Position numbers and translations under genes: made by a program. Positions 27,912 through 36,311 of a DNA stretch of 64,000 bases are shown here, one piece after another. The DNA is from Streptococcus sanguinis (GTDB taxonomy: Bacteria > Bacillota > Bacilli > Lactobacillales > Streptococcaceae): contig NZ_JAHZPA010000005.1 of the NCBI RefSeq assembly GCF_019929225.1, forward strand, positions 122,334 through 186,333, read 5' to 3'. The notes under the pieces were generated by a model. The model ran no database searches, was not told the DNA's origin, and saw nothing but the letters and a program-made list of their open reading frames with translations. Position 1 is the first letter of the stretch. Each line of letters opens with the position of its first letter.

Positions 27912-28915
27912 TACAAATGAACCTCCATATTCTGATAAATGGGCAAGAGCATTGCCGCATAAAGTAAAACAATCACTAAGGCAACAAAAATAAATACTAA
28001 GGGCTGAATGAAATTCATGGCCCGGTTGATACGTAGGAAAAATTCCTCCCAAGTCTTTTCAGCATAGACTTCCAGTTCACTCCCCAACTTGGACTTTACC
28101 TCACCATACTCGATCATCAGGGACAATTCTTTCTTAAAGAAAGGATAGCTCGCCACCTTGTCCGCATAGCCTTGACCGCCTTGCAAAGCAGCAGCCATAT
28201 CTTCTCCTATTTCCTGAAAGAGCTGGGAAGGCTGCTCCTGCATAATCGCAAAAATCTGACTCAGTTCCAAGCCCTGGCCAATCATATTTCCCCATTCACG
28301 AGCATAATAAGCGGTCAAGTAAGCCTGTACCAAACGTCCAATAAAGGGCAGAGCTGCTAGTTTGCTGAAAAAACGAATCTTGGAAGACTTTCGATAGTAA
28401 AAGACAGCCAATGAAACCAAGACAGCTAAAGCAAAGCTGCTCCACAAAAAGATCTGAGGCAGGTGATTAATCAGCCGGGTAGCTAGATTCTGGCTGTCCA
28501 ATTGAGGCAGAAGATAGTTGCGCAAGCCCAGCATGATAAGGACCAAAAAGCCCAGCAGCATGAGAGGATAGGTCCCTACCTCTATCAATTTTTTCTTAAC
28601 CTTGGACAGATTTTCCAGATAGGCCTCAATTTTGCCCAGACTAAGTGTCAGATTGCCATGCAGCTCAGATAAGGAAAGCTGGGTTACAACGCTGTCGGAA
28701 AATCCCAGTCGACTGACAATCTCTGAAAAGGACTGACCAGCTGACAAGCCTGCCCGCATTTCTGCGACATACACTTCCTCCAGCAAGGCACTTCGTCTCA
28801 GAAAGTCTACAATCTCTGCTAAGTGAAAACCGCTGCTGAAGAGATTATGAAAGAGCTCAACAATCTTTTTCTGCTTAGGCGTAGACAATTTTTTCTGTCT
28901 GCCTTTGCTCAACAC
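27911..28915 (-). CDS. comYB: Competence pilus inner-membrane platform protein ComYB
   Basis: 334 residues with two GspF-type domains and three main membrane spans (about 135-155, 180-200 and near the C-terminus, VFIFVALVIVLLYAAMLLPI). The start is a choice: the frame extends to 29020, but GTG at 28915-28913 has AGAAGGA seven bases upstream and gives the length of known CglB proteins, so I use it; this overlaps comYA by 41 bases. It anchors the assembly ATPase and feeds pilins into the fibre. Confidence 0.88.
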   Translation of the reverse strand: MLSKGRQKKLSTPKQKKIVELFHNLFSSGFHLAEIVDFLRRSALLEEVYVAEMRAGLSAGQSFSEIVSRLGFSDSVVTQLSLSELHGNLTLSLGKIEAYLENLSKVKKKLIEVGTYPLMLLGFLVLIMLGLRNYLLPQLDSQNLATRLINHLPQIFLWSSFALAVLVSLAVFYYRKSSKIRFFSKLAALPFIGRLVQAYLTAYYAREWGNMIGQGLELSQIFAIMQEQPSQLFQEIGEDMAAALQGGQGYADKVASYPFFKKELSLMIEYGEVKSKLGSELEVYAEKTWEEFFLRINRAMNFIQPLVFIFVALVIVLLYAAMLLPIYQNMEVHL

Positions 28916-29816
28916 TGATATGTCCTTCTGCAAAAAGCTGATCAATCTGCTGATTCCAGACTGCGGCTTCGTGCTCTTGATAGTTTTGACTGACAAAATC
29001 AACGACACCTCCTCCCCCAATTAAACGCTGGTAACAAACACCTTGAAGCACCATTCTTAGCTCGTCCTCGCTAACGCCCAATTCCAAAAGCCGCTCATAG
29101 ACACCGCGAACACTCTTGGCATGAATTGTTGAAAAGACCGTAGCTCCGGTCAAACTTGCCCGAACCACTGCTCTAGCTGTCTCTCGATCACGGATTTCCC
29201 CGATAATCAAAAGATCCGGCCGATGTCGCAGAGACAGCTTAATTAGACTGTCATAAGTCATGCCAATGGTTTCGTTCAGCTGCAGCTGCAGCATAGCCTC
29301 TTGCTTAATCTCAACCGGATCTTCAATCGACATAACCTGCTGGCCAGAAAATTTGAGCTGAGCCAAATGGTACATCAAGGTCGTCTTGCCACTGCCAACA
29401 GGACCCGAAAAAAGATAGAGACCGCGAGCCTGAATTTTCTTGCGCAGCTCCGGCAATTGCTCAAACCAAAAGCGCAGCTCCCTGTCTTCGTCATGCAGGA
29501 GTCGGATGACCAGACTTTCAAAACCACGGTAATCCCCAACTGTCGACAGCCGGATTGAAACCTTGGCTTCCTCACAGTCATAATCGCAAGACCCCAGCTG
29601 ACTTCGGCGCTTCTCTCCAACATTCATACCTGCGACAAACTTAAAGTGGCTGATAACAGCTGACAGAATCTCGAAATCATAAGTTTTTATAAAGCGACGT
29701 TCATCACCGATTCTCATATAAAGCTCATAGCAAGTAGTCTTAGGAATGAGGTAAATATCCTGCGCCCCCTCTTGCCGAGCCTGCCTAATCATTTCTTTTG
29801 CAATTTCTTGAACCAT
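28875..29816 (-). CDS. comYA: Competence pilus assembly ATPase ComYA
   Basis: 313 residues, GspE/PilB-type secretion ATPase. Walker A LFSGPVGSGKTTLMYHL, Asp box and Walker B region (SIEDPVEIKQ, RPDLLIIGEIRDRETARAVV), and the His box (FSTIHAKSVRGVYERL). First gene of the comY operon; a CIN-box lies 19 bases upstream, and GAGGAGG precedes the start. It powers pilus extension in the cytoplasm. Confidence 0.95.
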   Translation of the reverse strand: MVQEIAKEMIRQARQEGAQDIYLIPKTTCYELYMRIGDERRFIKTYDFEILSAVISHFKFVAGMNVGEKRRSQLGSCDYDCEEAKVSIRLSTVGDYRGFESLVIRLLHDEDRELRFWFEQLPELRKKIQARGLYLFSGPVGSGKTTLMYHLAQLKFSGQQVMSIEDPVEIKQEAMLQLQLNETIGMTYDSLIKLSLRHRPDLLIIGEIRDRETARAVVRASLTGATVFSTIHAKSVRGVYERLLELGVSEDELRMVLQGVCYQRLIGGGGVVDFVSQNYQEHEAAVWNQQIDQLFAEGHISVEQRQTEKIVYA

Positions 29817-29834
29817 ACATCCTCCTCACCTTAC

Positions 29835-29842
29835 TATTCGCA
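29835..29842 (-). promoter_or_regulatory. CIN-box of the comY operon
   Basis: TGCGAATA on the minus strand, one mismatch from TACGAATA, lies 19 bases before comYA and directly downstream of a T-rich stretch. It should make the whole operon depend on ComX during competence. Confidence 0.7.
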
Positions 29843-29860
29843 AAAAATCCAGAAAAAGAA

Positions 29861-29913
29861 AAAACAGCAGAAGAAACTTAACTTCTAACAAGTTAGGTCT
29901 CTTCTGCTGCTCT
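29861..29913 (-). terminator. Terminator between the DUF1033-like gene and comYA
   Basis: GCAGCAGAAGA and TCTTCTGCTG form a long stem with a nearly complementary inner part (ACCTAACTT / AACTTAACT), followed by T runs. It isolates comYA from upstream transcription just before the CIN-box. Confidence 0.8.
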
Positions 29914-29945
29914 ATTATCAGATTTGCAAAATATATTCTTTCGAT

Positions 29946-30326
29946 TTAAAGAGGCTTAGCGGATTTTAGTTTGACTGAGCAAGCTCGGTGCTTTTCAAGG
30001 CCGTTCTGCTTAGTATAGCCTGGCCGATACTTGCTCTTAGGAATCTTGCACTCATTCTCCAGCAAAAACAGCGAATGATACTGCTGAACATTCTCATCGC
30101 ACTCCTCGCACCAGCGCTGATCCTCCGGATCCCAAAAAATTGTCATTAAATCACTGCGGCTCTTATACAAAGGTGACTGGTCTGCCATTTGCAGCCAGCG
30201 GTTTTTATAATACTTAAGGGCTTCATAATAATCATCGAACTGCTTTTTTGCAACGATATCCTCTTCCCAGCCATCCAGGAACCACCACGGTTCATAGTCC
30301 CCGTACATCTCAATTACACAAAACAT
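29946..30326 (-). CDS. DUF1033 family protein
   Basis: 126 residues starting MFCVIEMYGDYEPWWFLDGW, rich in aromatic residues, with a Cys pair (RWCEECDENV). This protein is typically encoded just upstream of the comG/comY operon in streptococci, from memory. AGAGAGGACGAGT precedes the ATG at 30326; the reading to 30392 lacks a ribosome site. Small, soluble and without known function; the terminator that follows argues against co-transcription with comY. Confidence 0.82.
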   Translation of the reverse strand: MFCVIEMYGDYEPWWFLDGWEEDIVAKKQFDDYYEALKYYKNRWLQMADQSPLYKSRSDLMTIFWDPEDQRWCEECDENVQQYHSLFLLENECKIPKSKYRPGYTKQNGLEKHRACSVKLKSAKPL

Positions 30327-30408
30327 ACTCGTCCTCTCTTTGTACCGTATATTATATATGAATTCTTTGACGAACAAAACTATTTTGCTCAAAATCAGAA
30401 AACAATAT

Positions 30409-30440
30409 AAAAAACCCTTTTAACCAAAGATTAAAAGGGA
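30409..30440 (-). terminator. Terminator of the alcohol dehydrogenase gene
   Basis: CCCTTTTAA-TCTTTGG-TTAAAAGGG followed by six T on the minus strand. Confidence 0.85.
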
Positions 30441-30464
30441 TAGGTAAAAGACAACTTAAGAATT

Positions 30465-31526
30465 TTATTGGACTGGAGAGAGGTCATTTTCTATAATAAC
30501 CTTAATGGCATGATGGTTCGCAGCTTGGCCGAAAACCTTGAAAGCTTCTTCAATTTCACTCAACTTAAAGTAATGAGTCACTAGCTTTTCTGGCTCAATC
30601 TTATGACTTTCCAGAGCCTTTAGCAGCTGTGGAGTAGTATTGGTAGATACCAGCCCGGTCGTCACATTGATATTTCGAATCCAGAGCCGATCTAACTCAA
30701 ACTCTACAGGTTTGCCATGAACTCCACAGTTAGCAATGGTTCCATCAACGGCAATGACTTTCTGACAAAGATCAAAACTGTCTGGAATCCCTACTGCTTC
30801 AATGGCTACATCAACTCCACGTCCATCTGTCAAGTCAAAGATAGCCTGCACAGCTTTTTCAGCATTCGCTGAATTTACCTTATCTGTTGCCCCAAAGGCC
30901 ATGGCCGTATCTAAACGATTCTCATCGATGTCAACCATGATAATCTTTGACGGAGAATAAAACTGAGCTGTCAGCAGAGACGCGAGACCAATTGGCCCAG
31001 AGCCAACGATAGCTACTGTACATCCAGGCTCTACTTTACCTTTTAAAACTCCTATTTCATAAGCTGTTGGCAGGATGTCTGACAGCATGACTAAGGCTTC
31101 ATCTGATAAATCAGACGGTGTGTGATAGAGAGTATTATCAGCATGCGGCACGCGCAGATACTCAGCTTGAGTTCCGTCAATCAAATGCCCGAAAATCCAT
31201 CCACCTTCATCTTCACAATGGGCATAAATGCCCTTCTTGCAATAATAGCACTTGCCACAGGCACAAACACAGGAAATCAGAACCTTATCGCCCTTCTTGA
31301 AATTGGTTACACTGTCACCAACTTCTTCAACAATACCGATGCCTTCATGTCCCAGAATAGTACCGCTCTTGCAGGCAGGTACGTCTCCTTTAATAATATG
31401 AAGATCAGTCCCGCAGATAGTGGTCTTAACCATACGGACAATAGCGTCTGTTGGCTTGCGTACGACAGGTTTATCAACATCTATAAACTGGGCAAATCCC
31501 GGCTTAACATAAGTATAGGCTTTCAT
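30465..31526 (-). CDS. Zinc-dependent alcohol dehydrogenase, MDR family
   Basis: 353 residues. Catalytic zinc region TTICGTDLHIIKGDVPACKS and GHEGIGIVEEVG; four structural-zinc cysteines in CVCACGKCYYCKKGIYAHCE; NAD(P) Rossmann loop VAIVGSGPIGLASLL. The pattern places it among bacterial secondary or short-chain alcohol dehydrogenases; 2,3-butanediol- or isopropanol-type activity is possible but not shown. Monocistronic: own promoter (TTGCGA-17-TAAAAT) and terminator. Confidence 0.9.
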   Translation of the reverse strand: MKAYTYVKPGFAQFIDVDKPVVRKPTDAIVRMVKTTICGTDLHIIKGDVPACKSGTILGHEGIGIVEEVGDSVTNFKKGDKVLISCVCACGKCYYCKKGIYAHCEDEGGWIFGHLIDGTQAEYLRVPHADNTLYHTPSDLSDEALVMLSDILPTAYEIGVLKGKVEPGCTVAIVGSGPIGLASLLTAQFYSPSKIIMVDIDENRLDTAMAFGATDKVNSANAEKAVQAIFDLTDGRGVDVAIEAVGIPDSFDLCQKVIAVDGTIANCGVHGKPVEFELDRLWIRNINVTTGLVSTNTTPQLLKALESHKIEPEKLVTHYFKLSEIEEAFKVFGQAANHHAIKVIIENDLSPVQ

Positions 31527-31572
31527 AGGCTATCCTTTCTATTGTTATGTTATGATGAATGTTTTCCATTTT

Positions 31573-31601
31573 ATTTTAACAGTTTGTGAAAAAAATCGCA
31601 A
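31573..31601 (-). promoter_or_regulatory. Promoter of the alcohol dehydrogenase gene
   Basis: TTGCGA (31601-31596) and TAAAAT (31578-31573) on the minus strand, 17 bases apart. Confidence 0.6.
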
Positions 31602-31613
31602 GGTTTTTCCTCC

Positions 31614-31647
31614 AAAAAAAGTGGGACAAACACCGTTTTGTCCCACC
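31614..31647 (-). terminator. Terminator of the polysaccharide operon
   Basis: GTGGGACAAA and TTTGTCCCAC form a perfect 10-bp stem followed on the minus strand by seven T. Confidence 0.9.
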
Positions 31648-31697
31648 CTATTGTCTGCATGATCTTAAGCAAAATTTTTATTCTGCTTGTTTCTGCA

Positions 31698-32804
31698 TTA
31701 TAACGTTTCTAAAGCAACCATCGTTGTCACAGCTGCGTCATAGTAATTGTCTGACGGCAAACCTTGCATGAAGAGATATTTATTCTGCTGTACTAATTTG
31801 CGGAATTCTATATTGTTGTTAGCCGCATAGAATACTGGTGCGGTAAAGCTGCCAGCCTGATTGCTATTGAGAGCCTTGCCTTTCAGGTTGTAGCCCGCAT
31901 AAATCTTTTCTTGATTGAGGAAGAAGCTCAACATCTTCTTCAGCATTTTTTGACTTTTTTCATCCTTGCTTTGAGCCAGGTTGTAAGGAAGCCGGCATGC
32001 ATTATAAGAATAATAGCCATCATTTGCAGACTCAACCGTATCAGGCTCAGCAGCCCGAACTTTGTCACCGTCAACCCAGATAAAGTCTGGTATCAAACCA
32101 GTCTTGTTATCAGCGCTGATTGCTTCAAGTTTGCTGAGCATGTTATCTCGGATTGTCAGCCACTGCTTATCCTTTGTCAGCTCATAGAAAGCTTGGAACT
32201 GCTGCGGCAAGGTATCAGAAGTCCGCATGAGATTATAAAATTTTGATTCTGCATTTGCCCAGTTCCCAACCGTCAAAACGCCATTGCTTTCATTATAGTT
32301 ATAAGCCAAGACATCTTTCAGAATAGCCTGAGCCTGAGCTTGATATTCTTTAGCCTTGTCCGGCCACTGTTTAGCCGCCTGAATCAAAGCATAGGCAATG
32401 TAGAGATCGCCGTCTGTAGCATTGTTTTCGTCTTCATGGTTGCTCTTACCATCCTTAATCGTCTGTTTCCAAGACATGAGTTGGGTATCTTTCAGACGAT
32501 GAGCTAGATAATATTGGTAGAGCTTTTCAAAATCAGCCGAACTGGCATCGCCTTGCTTAGCTGCATCCACAGCAATCACCATGCCATAACCCTGTGCCTC
32601 AGACAGCACAACATCTTCAGTCTTACTGTTTGTCGTCCTGATATAAGACAATTTGTCCTTGGTTACGACATATTCTTTAGACCATTGGCTGTATATCTTC
32701 TTTTTGATATTAGGAGTACTGCCCATGCGGGTGTACAACAGGATACCAGCCAAAACAGCCAGAATTGTCACAAACCAAATAAATCTTAATCTTGTTCTTT
32801 TCAC
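31698..32804 (-). CDS. Glycoside hydrolase family 8 (BcsZ/PssZ-like), membrane-anchored
   Basis: 368 residues. One N-terminal membrane span (about 8-24) and an extracellular (alpha/alpha)6 domain. The GH8 acid is Glu69 in VVLSEAQGYGMVIAV; the second conserved motif is NNATDGDLYIAYAL (Asp131, Asp133); SYNACRLPYNLAQ matches the late GH8 arginine motif. GH8 enzymes cut beta-1,4-linked chains such as cellulose or chitosan, and one accompanies both bacterial cellulose synthase and the Listeria Pss system. Last gene of the operon, eight bases after the glycosyltransferase; it probably trims or releases the polymer. Confidence 0.88.
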   Translation of the reverse strand: MKRTRLRFIWFVTILAVLAGILLYTRMGSTPNIKKKIYSQWSKEYVVTKDKLSYIRTTNSKTEDVVLSEAQGYGMVIAVDAAKQGDASSADFEKLYQYYLAHRLKDTQLMSWKQTIKDGKSNHEDENNATDGDLYIAYALIQAAKQWPDKAKEYQAQAQAILKDVLAYNYNESNGVLTVGNWANAESKFYNLMRTSDTLPQQFQAFYELTKDKQWLTIRDNMLSKLEAISADNKTGLIPDFIWVDGDKVRAAEPDTVESANDGYYSYNACRLPYNLAQSKDEKSQKMLKKMLSFFLNQEKIYAGYNLKGKALNSNQAGSFTAPVFYAANNNIEFRKLVQQNKYLFMQGLPSDNYYDAAVTTMVALETL

Positions 32805-32812
32805 ACTTTCTC

Positions 32813-34123
32813 CTAACCTGCAAATCGTTTTGTTTTAACCCACTTGGTTTCTTTCCGCTTCAAAATCTTGTCCAAGATAACAGATCCTACTGCATCTAAA
32901 GAAACAACGATAAAGAGCTGAGAGTAAGTCAAATAGGACACAAGAGCCAGCCAAATCTGTTTGGTGGTCGCCTGTCCAAACTGAGAAGCCAGGGCGATAT
33001 TGATCTGCAAAAGATAAAGCAAAATCATCAGAAGCCAGTTAAAGAGCATCAGCTGGACGATATAGATATTCTGAGCATCAAAAGCGAAAGGAATCCGCAC
33101 ATCCGGTACAAAGAGCTGGGTAATCATTGCGGCTACGTTAGCAAAGAAAACCAAGTCAGATAAGACAATTGCCAAATTAAACCAGAAGAAGATACAAGAA
33201 TAATTGAACACTTCCAGTTTCACGCGCCAGTTACCGCCACTAAAAAGATGTTTGAAGTTGGCAAGAACTACCTCGTAATTCCCCTTAGCCCAGCGCTTAC
33301 GCTGCATGTAGTAGGACTTGAGGGTTTCTGGCTCTTGTTGGAAGGCCTCTGAGTTATAAGCCAAAGCAATCAGCTTGCCGCTCTGCATAATCTTAAAGGA
33401 AATTTCCGTATCCTCTGTCAAGGCACCATTTTTCCAACCACCGATACTCTTAACAAACTCAGTGTTAATCAAGAAGTTCGTACCTGGAATCCGCCCAATC
33501 TTAAAGAGGTGCCACATACCTACGTGGTAAACACGCTGAGTTACAACGATTTCTTGGTTGATACAACGTGTCAGGAAGTTCTGATTGGCATTCCGAGTCT
33601 TGTTGCGTCCGAAAGAAGCAACGTGGCGTTCTGGATCTTCCAAAACTTTCTTGACTAGGAAGTAAAGAGCATTCTTTTCTGGCATGGCATCCGCATCATA
33701 GACACAGATATATTCACCCTTGGCCATCTTCAGGGCGTCATTCAGCACCCCTGCCTTACCTCCCGTACCAGTACGGTCTGTAATTGTAATATTGCGTCCA
33801 GCGTACTCAGGCATAGCCTGAACTTTCAGCATTTCTTGATAAGTGTCATCCGAGCAGTTGTCCGCAAAGAGCAGAACTTCCACTCGGTCATGAGGATAGT
33901 CCAAGTCCAGAATGGCCTTAGTTGTCTGAGCGATAACCACATCTTCATTGTGAGCTGGGACAACGACAGTAACCATAGGATAATGTTCCAATGGGCTGGT
34001 ATCCACGTTGAAGTCACTGCGTTTCATCCAGAAATGCACGGAAGAACATAAAATTACCAAAGCCCAAGCCAGAGACATCCAGATAGAGAACAGAGTGACA
34101 ATCATAATAAGTTGACTAATCAT
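32813..34123 (-). CDS. Processive family 2 glycosyltransferase (polysaccharide synthase)
   Basis: 436 residues. Membrane span at about 5-30, GT-A domain with VTVVVPAHNEDVVIAQTT, LLFADNCSDDT, VYDADAMPEKNALYF, then ALTEDTEISFKIMQSG and the processivity motif MQRKRWAKGN (QxxRW), followed by three or four C-terminal spans. The order D, D, TED, QxxRW is that of PgaC, BcsA, hyaluronan synthase and Listeria PssC. It should polymerise a UDP-sugar and export the chain. The start overlaps the small membrane peptide gene by eight bases. UDP-ManNAc is a likely substrate given the epimerase in the operon. Confidence 0.9.
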   Translation of the reverse strand: MISQLIMIVTLFSIWMSLAWALVILCSSVHFWMKRSDFNVDTSPLEHYPMVTVVVPAHNEDVVIAQTTKAILDLDYPHDRVEVLLFADNCSDDTYQEMLKVQAMPEYAGRNITITDRTGTGGKAGVLNDALKMAKGEYICVYDADAMPEKNALYFLVKKVLEDPERHVASFGRNKTRNANQNFLTRCINQEIVVTQRVYHVGMWHLFKIGRIPGTNFLINTEFVKSIGGWKNGALTEDTEISFKIMQSGKLIALAYNSEAFQQEPETLKSYYMQRKRWAKGNYEVVLANFKHLFSGGNWRVKLEVFNYSCIFFWFNLAIVLSDLVFFANVAAMITQLFVPDVRIPFAFDAQNIYIVQLMLFNWLLMILLYLLQINIALASQFGQATTKQIWLALVSYLTYSQLFIVVSLDAVGSVILDKILKRKETKWVKTKRFAG

Positions 34124-34259
34124 GACGAGTCACCGCCCTAAAATTTTTATTGACCCGATTGTAAATAACCAGATAATAAATGAAGAGGACCAAAAAGCTA
34201 ATAGCAAAAAAGATACTTAGCACCATAGAGATGATAAAAAATACTTCTGTTAAAGACAT
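34116..34259 (-). CDS. 47-residue single-span membrane peptide of the polysaccharide operon
   Basis: ATG at 34259-34257 to TAG at 34118-34116; begins MSLTEVFFIISMVLSIFFAI. TAGGAGGT lies seven bases upstream, overlapping the end of the preceding gene. One long hydrophobic helix (about 6-33) and a short basic tail (NRVNKNFRAVTRHD). It overlaps the synthase gene by eight bases, so it is very probably translated with it. Small partners of this type (PgaD, PssD) assist polysaccharide synthases; that role is inferred from position. Confidence 0.75.
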   Translation of the reverse strand: MSLTEVFFIISMVLSIFFAISFLVLFIYYLVIYNRVNKNFRAVTRHD

Positions 34260-34270
34260 GTGTTTACCTC

Positions 34271-35059
34271 CTAGTATTCTACGATAATGTCGGTTTCAAG
34301 CTGACGCTCCAGATTGCTCAAAGCGTCATCGAAATTATGGAATTTGTCAATGTTTTGAGCATTAAGTTTTAAACTGCCGGACTGAAACTGAATTTTTTGG
34401 TCAGTTTTCTTATTCTCAAAGTGCATCATCGTTAAATCGTCACGCACTTTCTCTTGGAAATATTCCTTGACTTCCTGATCCAGATCTTCTACCAGAACGA
34501 GAAAGTTACCATTGGATACATAGTAAACTGTTTCTACATTCTGGAAGTCCCAGTTAAGCAGTCGTAAAATTCTCTTGAGCATCCGCTTGTACTCCCGAGA
34601 GTGAATTTGATAAAAATGATGATTGTGCGCCCAATGGACCAGCAAGGCCTGAAAGGCTGGAGCTTGTTTCTGATTTACTTTCTGAACCATTTCTTCATAG
34701 GCCTCAGCAGCATCTTCACTGTCATCCTGCACTAATCCCAAGCGCTGATGGAGATAGAAATTCACTCGGCTGGTCAGCCAAGCACTGACAGGGAAGACAT
34801 AAAGCAAGAAGAGAACTTGATTGTCCGGTAGGTAGGTTACATCAAAGAGCAAGATCAGAGTTGCGATAACCACACCCAGAATCATAGCCCATGTCACCAA
34901 GAGATCAGATAGGACAAAGACACTAAAAATACCTAATAAAATCAGCGCGATTCCGATATAAAATATGTTAGCTGCAAAATTCCAACTGTAGAAAAGAATT
35001 AGTCCAATTGCCAGTACAAAGACTGCTAATGATTTTTCTAGTCCTTTTTTCCTAAACAT
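34271..35059 (-). CDS. Membrane protein with a degenerate GGDEF-like domain (PssE/PelD-like regulator)
   Basis: 262 residues. Four hydrophobic spans (about 11-28, 30-50, 53-73, 80-98), a short acidic linker, and a soluble domain (135-262). ETVYYVSNGNFLVLVEDL lines up with the GGDEF signature strand, but the motif itself (182-186) reads SNGNF, so diguanylate cyclase activity is not expected. The usual inhibitory site RxxD five residues earlier would be QNVE (173-176), also lost. In Listeria and Pseudomonas related proteins bind c-di-GMP to switch on the synthase. Domain assignment is by eye. It overlaps mnaA by eight bases. Confidence 0.65.
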   Translation of the reverse strand: MFRKKGLEKSLAVFVLAIGLILFYSWNFAANIFYIGIALILLGIFSVFVLSDLLVTWAMILGVVIATLILLFDVTYLPDNQVLFLLYVFPVSAWLTSRVNFYLHQRLGLVQDDSEDAAEAYEEMVQKVNQKQAPAFQALLVHWAHNHHFYQIHSREYKRMLKRILRLLNWDFQNVETVYYVSNGNFLVLVEDLDQEVKEYFQEKVRDDLTMMHFENKKTDQKIQFQSGSLKLNAQNIDKFHNFDDALSNLERQLETDIIVEY

Positions 35060-36209
35060 TTTTTACTCCTGTCTTAAATTCTTCTGGTCTAGCTGTTTGC
35101 TTAAAATAGTGGGCAATAGCTTGAGCAATCCGCTCAGAAGCCTTACCGTCACCATACGGATTGCTGGCTTGGGCCATTTCCTGATAGAGTGACTCATCTG
35201 TCAGCAGGGCTTCCATTGCCTCTGCTACTGCTTGAGTTTCTGTACCGACCAGCTTCAAGGTGCCGGCCTCAACTCCTTCTGGTCTCTCTGTTGTATCACG
35301 AAGTACTAGTACAGGCTTACCTAAGGAAGGCGCTTCTTCCTGCACTCCGCCTGAGTCTGACATGATAAAGTAGCTTTTAGCTGCGATATTATGGAAATCC
35401 AACACATCTAAAGGCTCAATCAGATGAATTTTCTCATTGTCACTCAGAATTTCTCTAGCCGCTTCCTGAACCGCTGGGCTCAGGTGAACGGGATAGACAA
35501 TTTCCACATCATCATGGACATCTACAATCTGCCGTAGAGTTCGAAAGACCCTTCTCATCGGCTCACCTTGATTTTCCCGGCGATGCATGGTCACCAAAAT
35601 CATCTTGCGATCTGGATTAATACGGTCAAGCACCTCGTGCTGATAATCAGCCTGGACGGTCAGCTTGAGAGCGTCGATAGCTGTATTTCCTGTCACAAAA
35701 ACTGTTTCTGCTGGATGGTTTTCCTTGAGCAAGTTAGCCTTACTCTGATCCGTTGGTGCAAAATACAAGTCGGTCAAAGAGTCGGTCATCTGACGATTCA
35801 TTTCTTCTGGGAAAGGAGAGTATTTATTCCAAGTCCGCAACCCAGCTTCTACGTGGCCGATACGAACTTGATTATAAAACGCTGCAAGACTAGCCGCAAA
35901 AGTCGTTGTCGTATCACCGTGCACCAGCATGATATCTGGCTTGTTTTCCTTTAAGATATCATCCAACTTATGAAGAATCTTGACAGTAATATCTGTCAGG
36001 GTTTGATTCTTCCCCATAATATCCAAATCATAATCAGGCTTAATCTTAAAAGTTTCAAGTACCTGATCCAGCATCTGACGATGCTGAGCAGTCACAACTG
36101 TTGTTGTCTCAAACAAGTCTGCCTGCTTCTTCAGTTCAATAACCAGTGGAGCCATCTTAATTGCTTCTGGACGAGTTCCAAAAACAACCATTACCTTAAT
36201 TTTCTTCAT
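35052..36209 (-). CDS. mnaA: UDP-N-acetylglucosamine 2-epimerase (non-hydrolysing)
   Basis: 385 residues, the expected length. KVMVVFGTRPEAIKMAPLVI, MLVHGDTTTTFAASLAAF, IGHVEAGLRT, PFPEEMNRQ, VTMHRRENQG and SDSGGVQEEAPSLGKPVLVL are the conserved WecB/MnaA blocks. It interconverts UDP-GlcNAc and UDP-ManNAc in the cytoplasm. As first gene of a glycosyltransferase operon it argues for a ManNAc-containing polymer. It could also supply ManNAc for other wall glycans if no second copy exists in the genome. Confidence 0.95.
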   Translation of the reverse strand: MKKIKVMVVFGTRPEAIKMAPLVIELKKQADLFETTTVVTAQHRQMLDQVLETFKIKPDYDLDIMGKNQTLTDITVKILHKLDDILKENKPDIMLVHGDTTTTFAASLAAFYNQVRIGHVEAGLRTWNKYSPFPEEMNRQMTDSLTDLYFAPTDQSKANLLKENHPAETVFVTGNTAIDALKLTVQADYQHEVLDRINPDRKMILVTMHRRENQGEPMRRVFRTLRQIVDVHDDVEIVYPVHLSPAVQEAAREILSDNEKIHLIEPLDVLDFHNIAAKSYFIMSDSGGVQEEAPSLGKPVLVLRDTTERPEGVEAGTLKLVGTETQAVAEAMEALLTDESLYQEMAQASNPYGDGKASERIAQAIAHYFKQTARPEEFKTGVKNV

Positions 36210-36282
36210 TTTTCCTCACCAAAAATCAACATTGTTATATTAACTTTTTACTAAAAAATGTTTGCTTTAAGTAACCTTAGTT

Positions 36283-36311
36283 ATTTTACCATCAAGCGTT
36301 TCAATAATCAA
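36283..36311 (-). promoter_or_regulatory. Putative promoter of the polysaccharide operon
   Basis: TTGATT (36311-36306) and TAAAAT (36288-36283) on the minus strand, 17 bases apart, about 75 bases upstream of mnaA. Confidence 0.5.

Noticed and set aside
32813..34123. Hyaluronan synthase
   Set aside because: The motifs fit any processive GT2; the operon has a UDP-GlcNAc 2-epimerase and GH8 but no UDP-glucose dehydrogenase, so ManNAc/GlcNAc polymer is the better reading.
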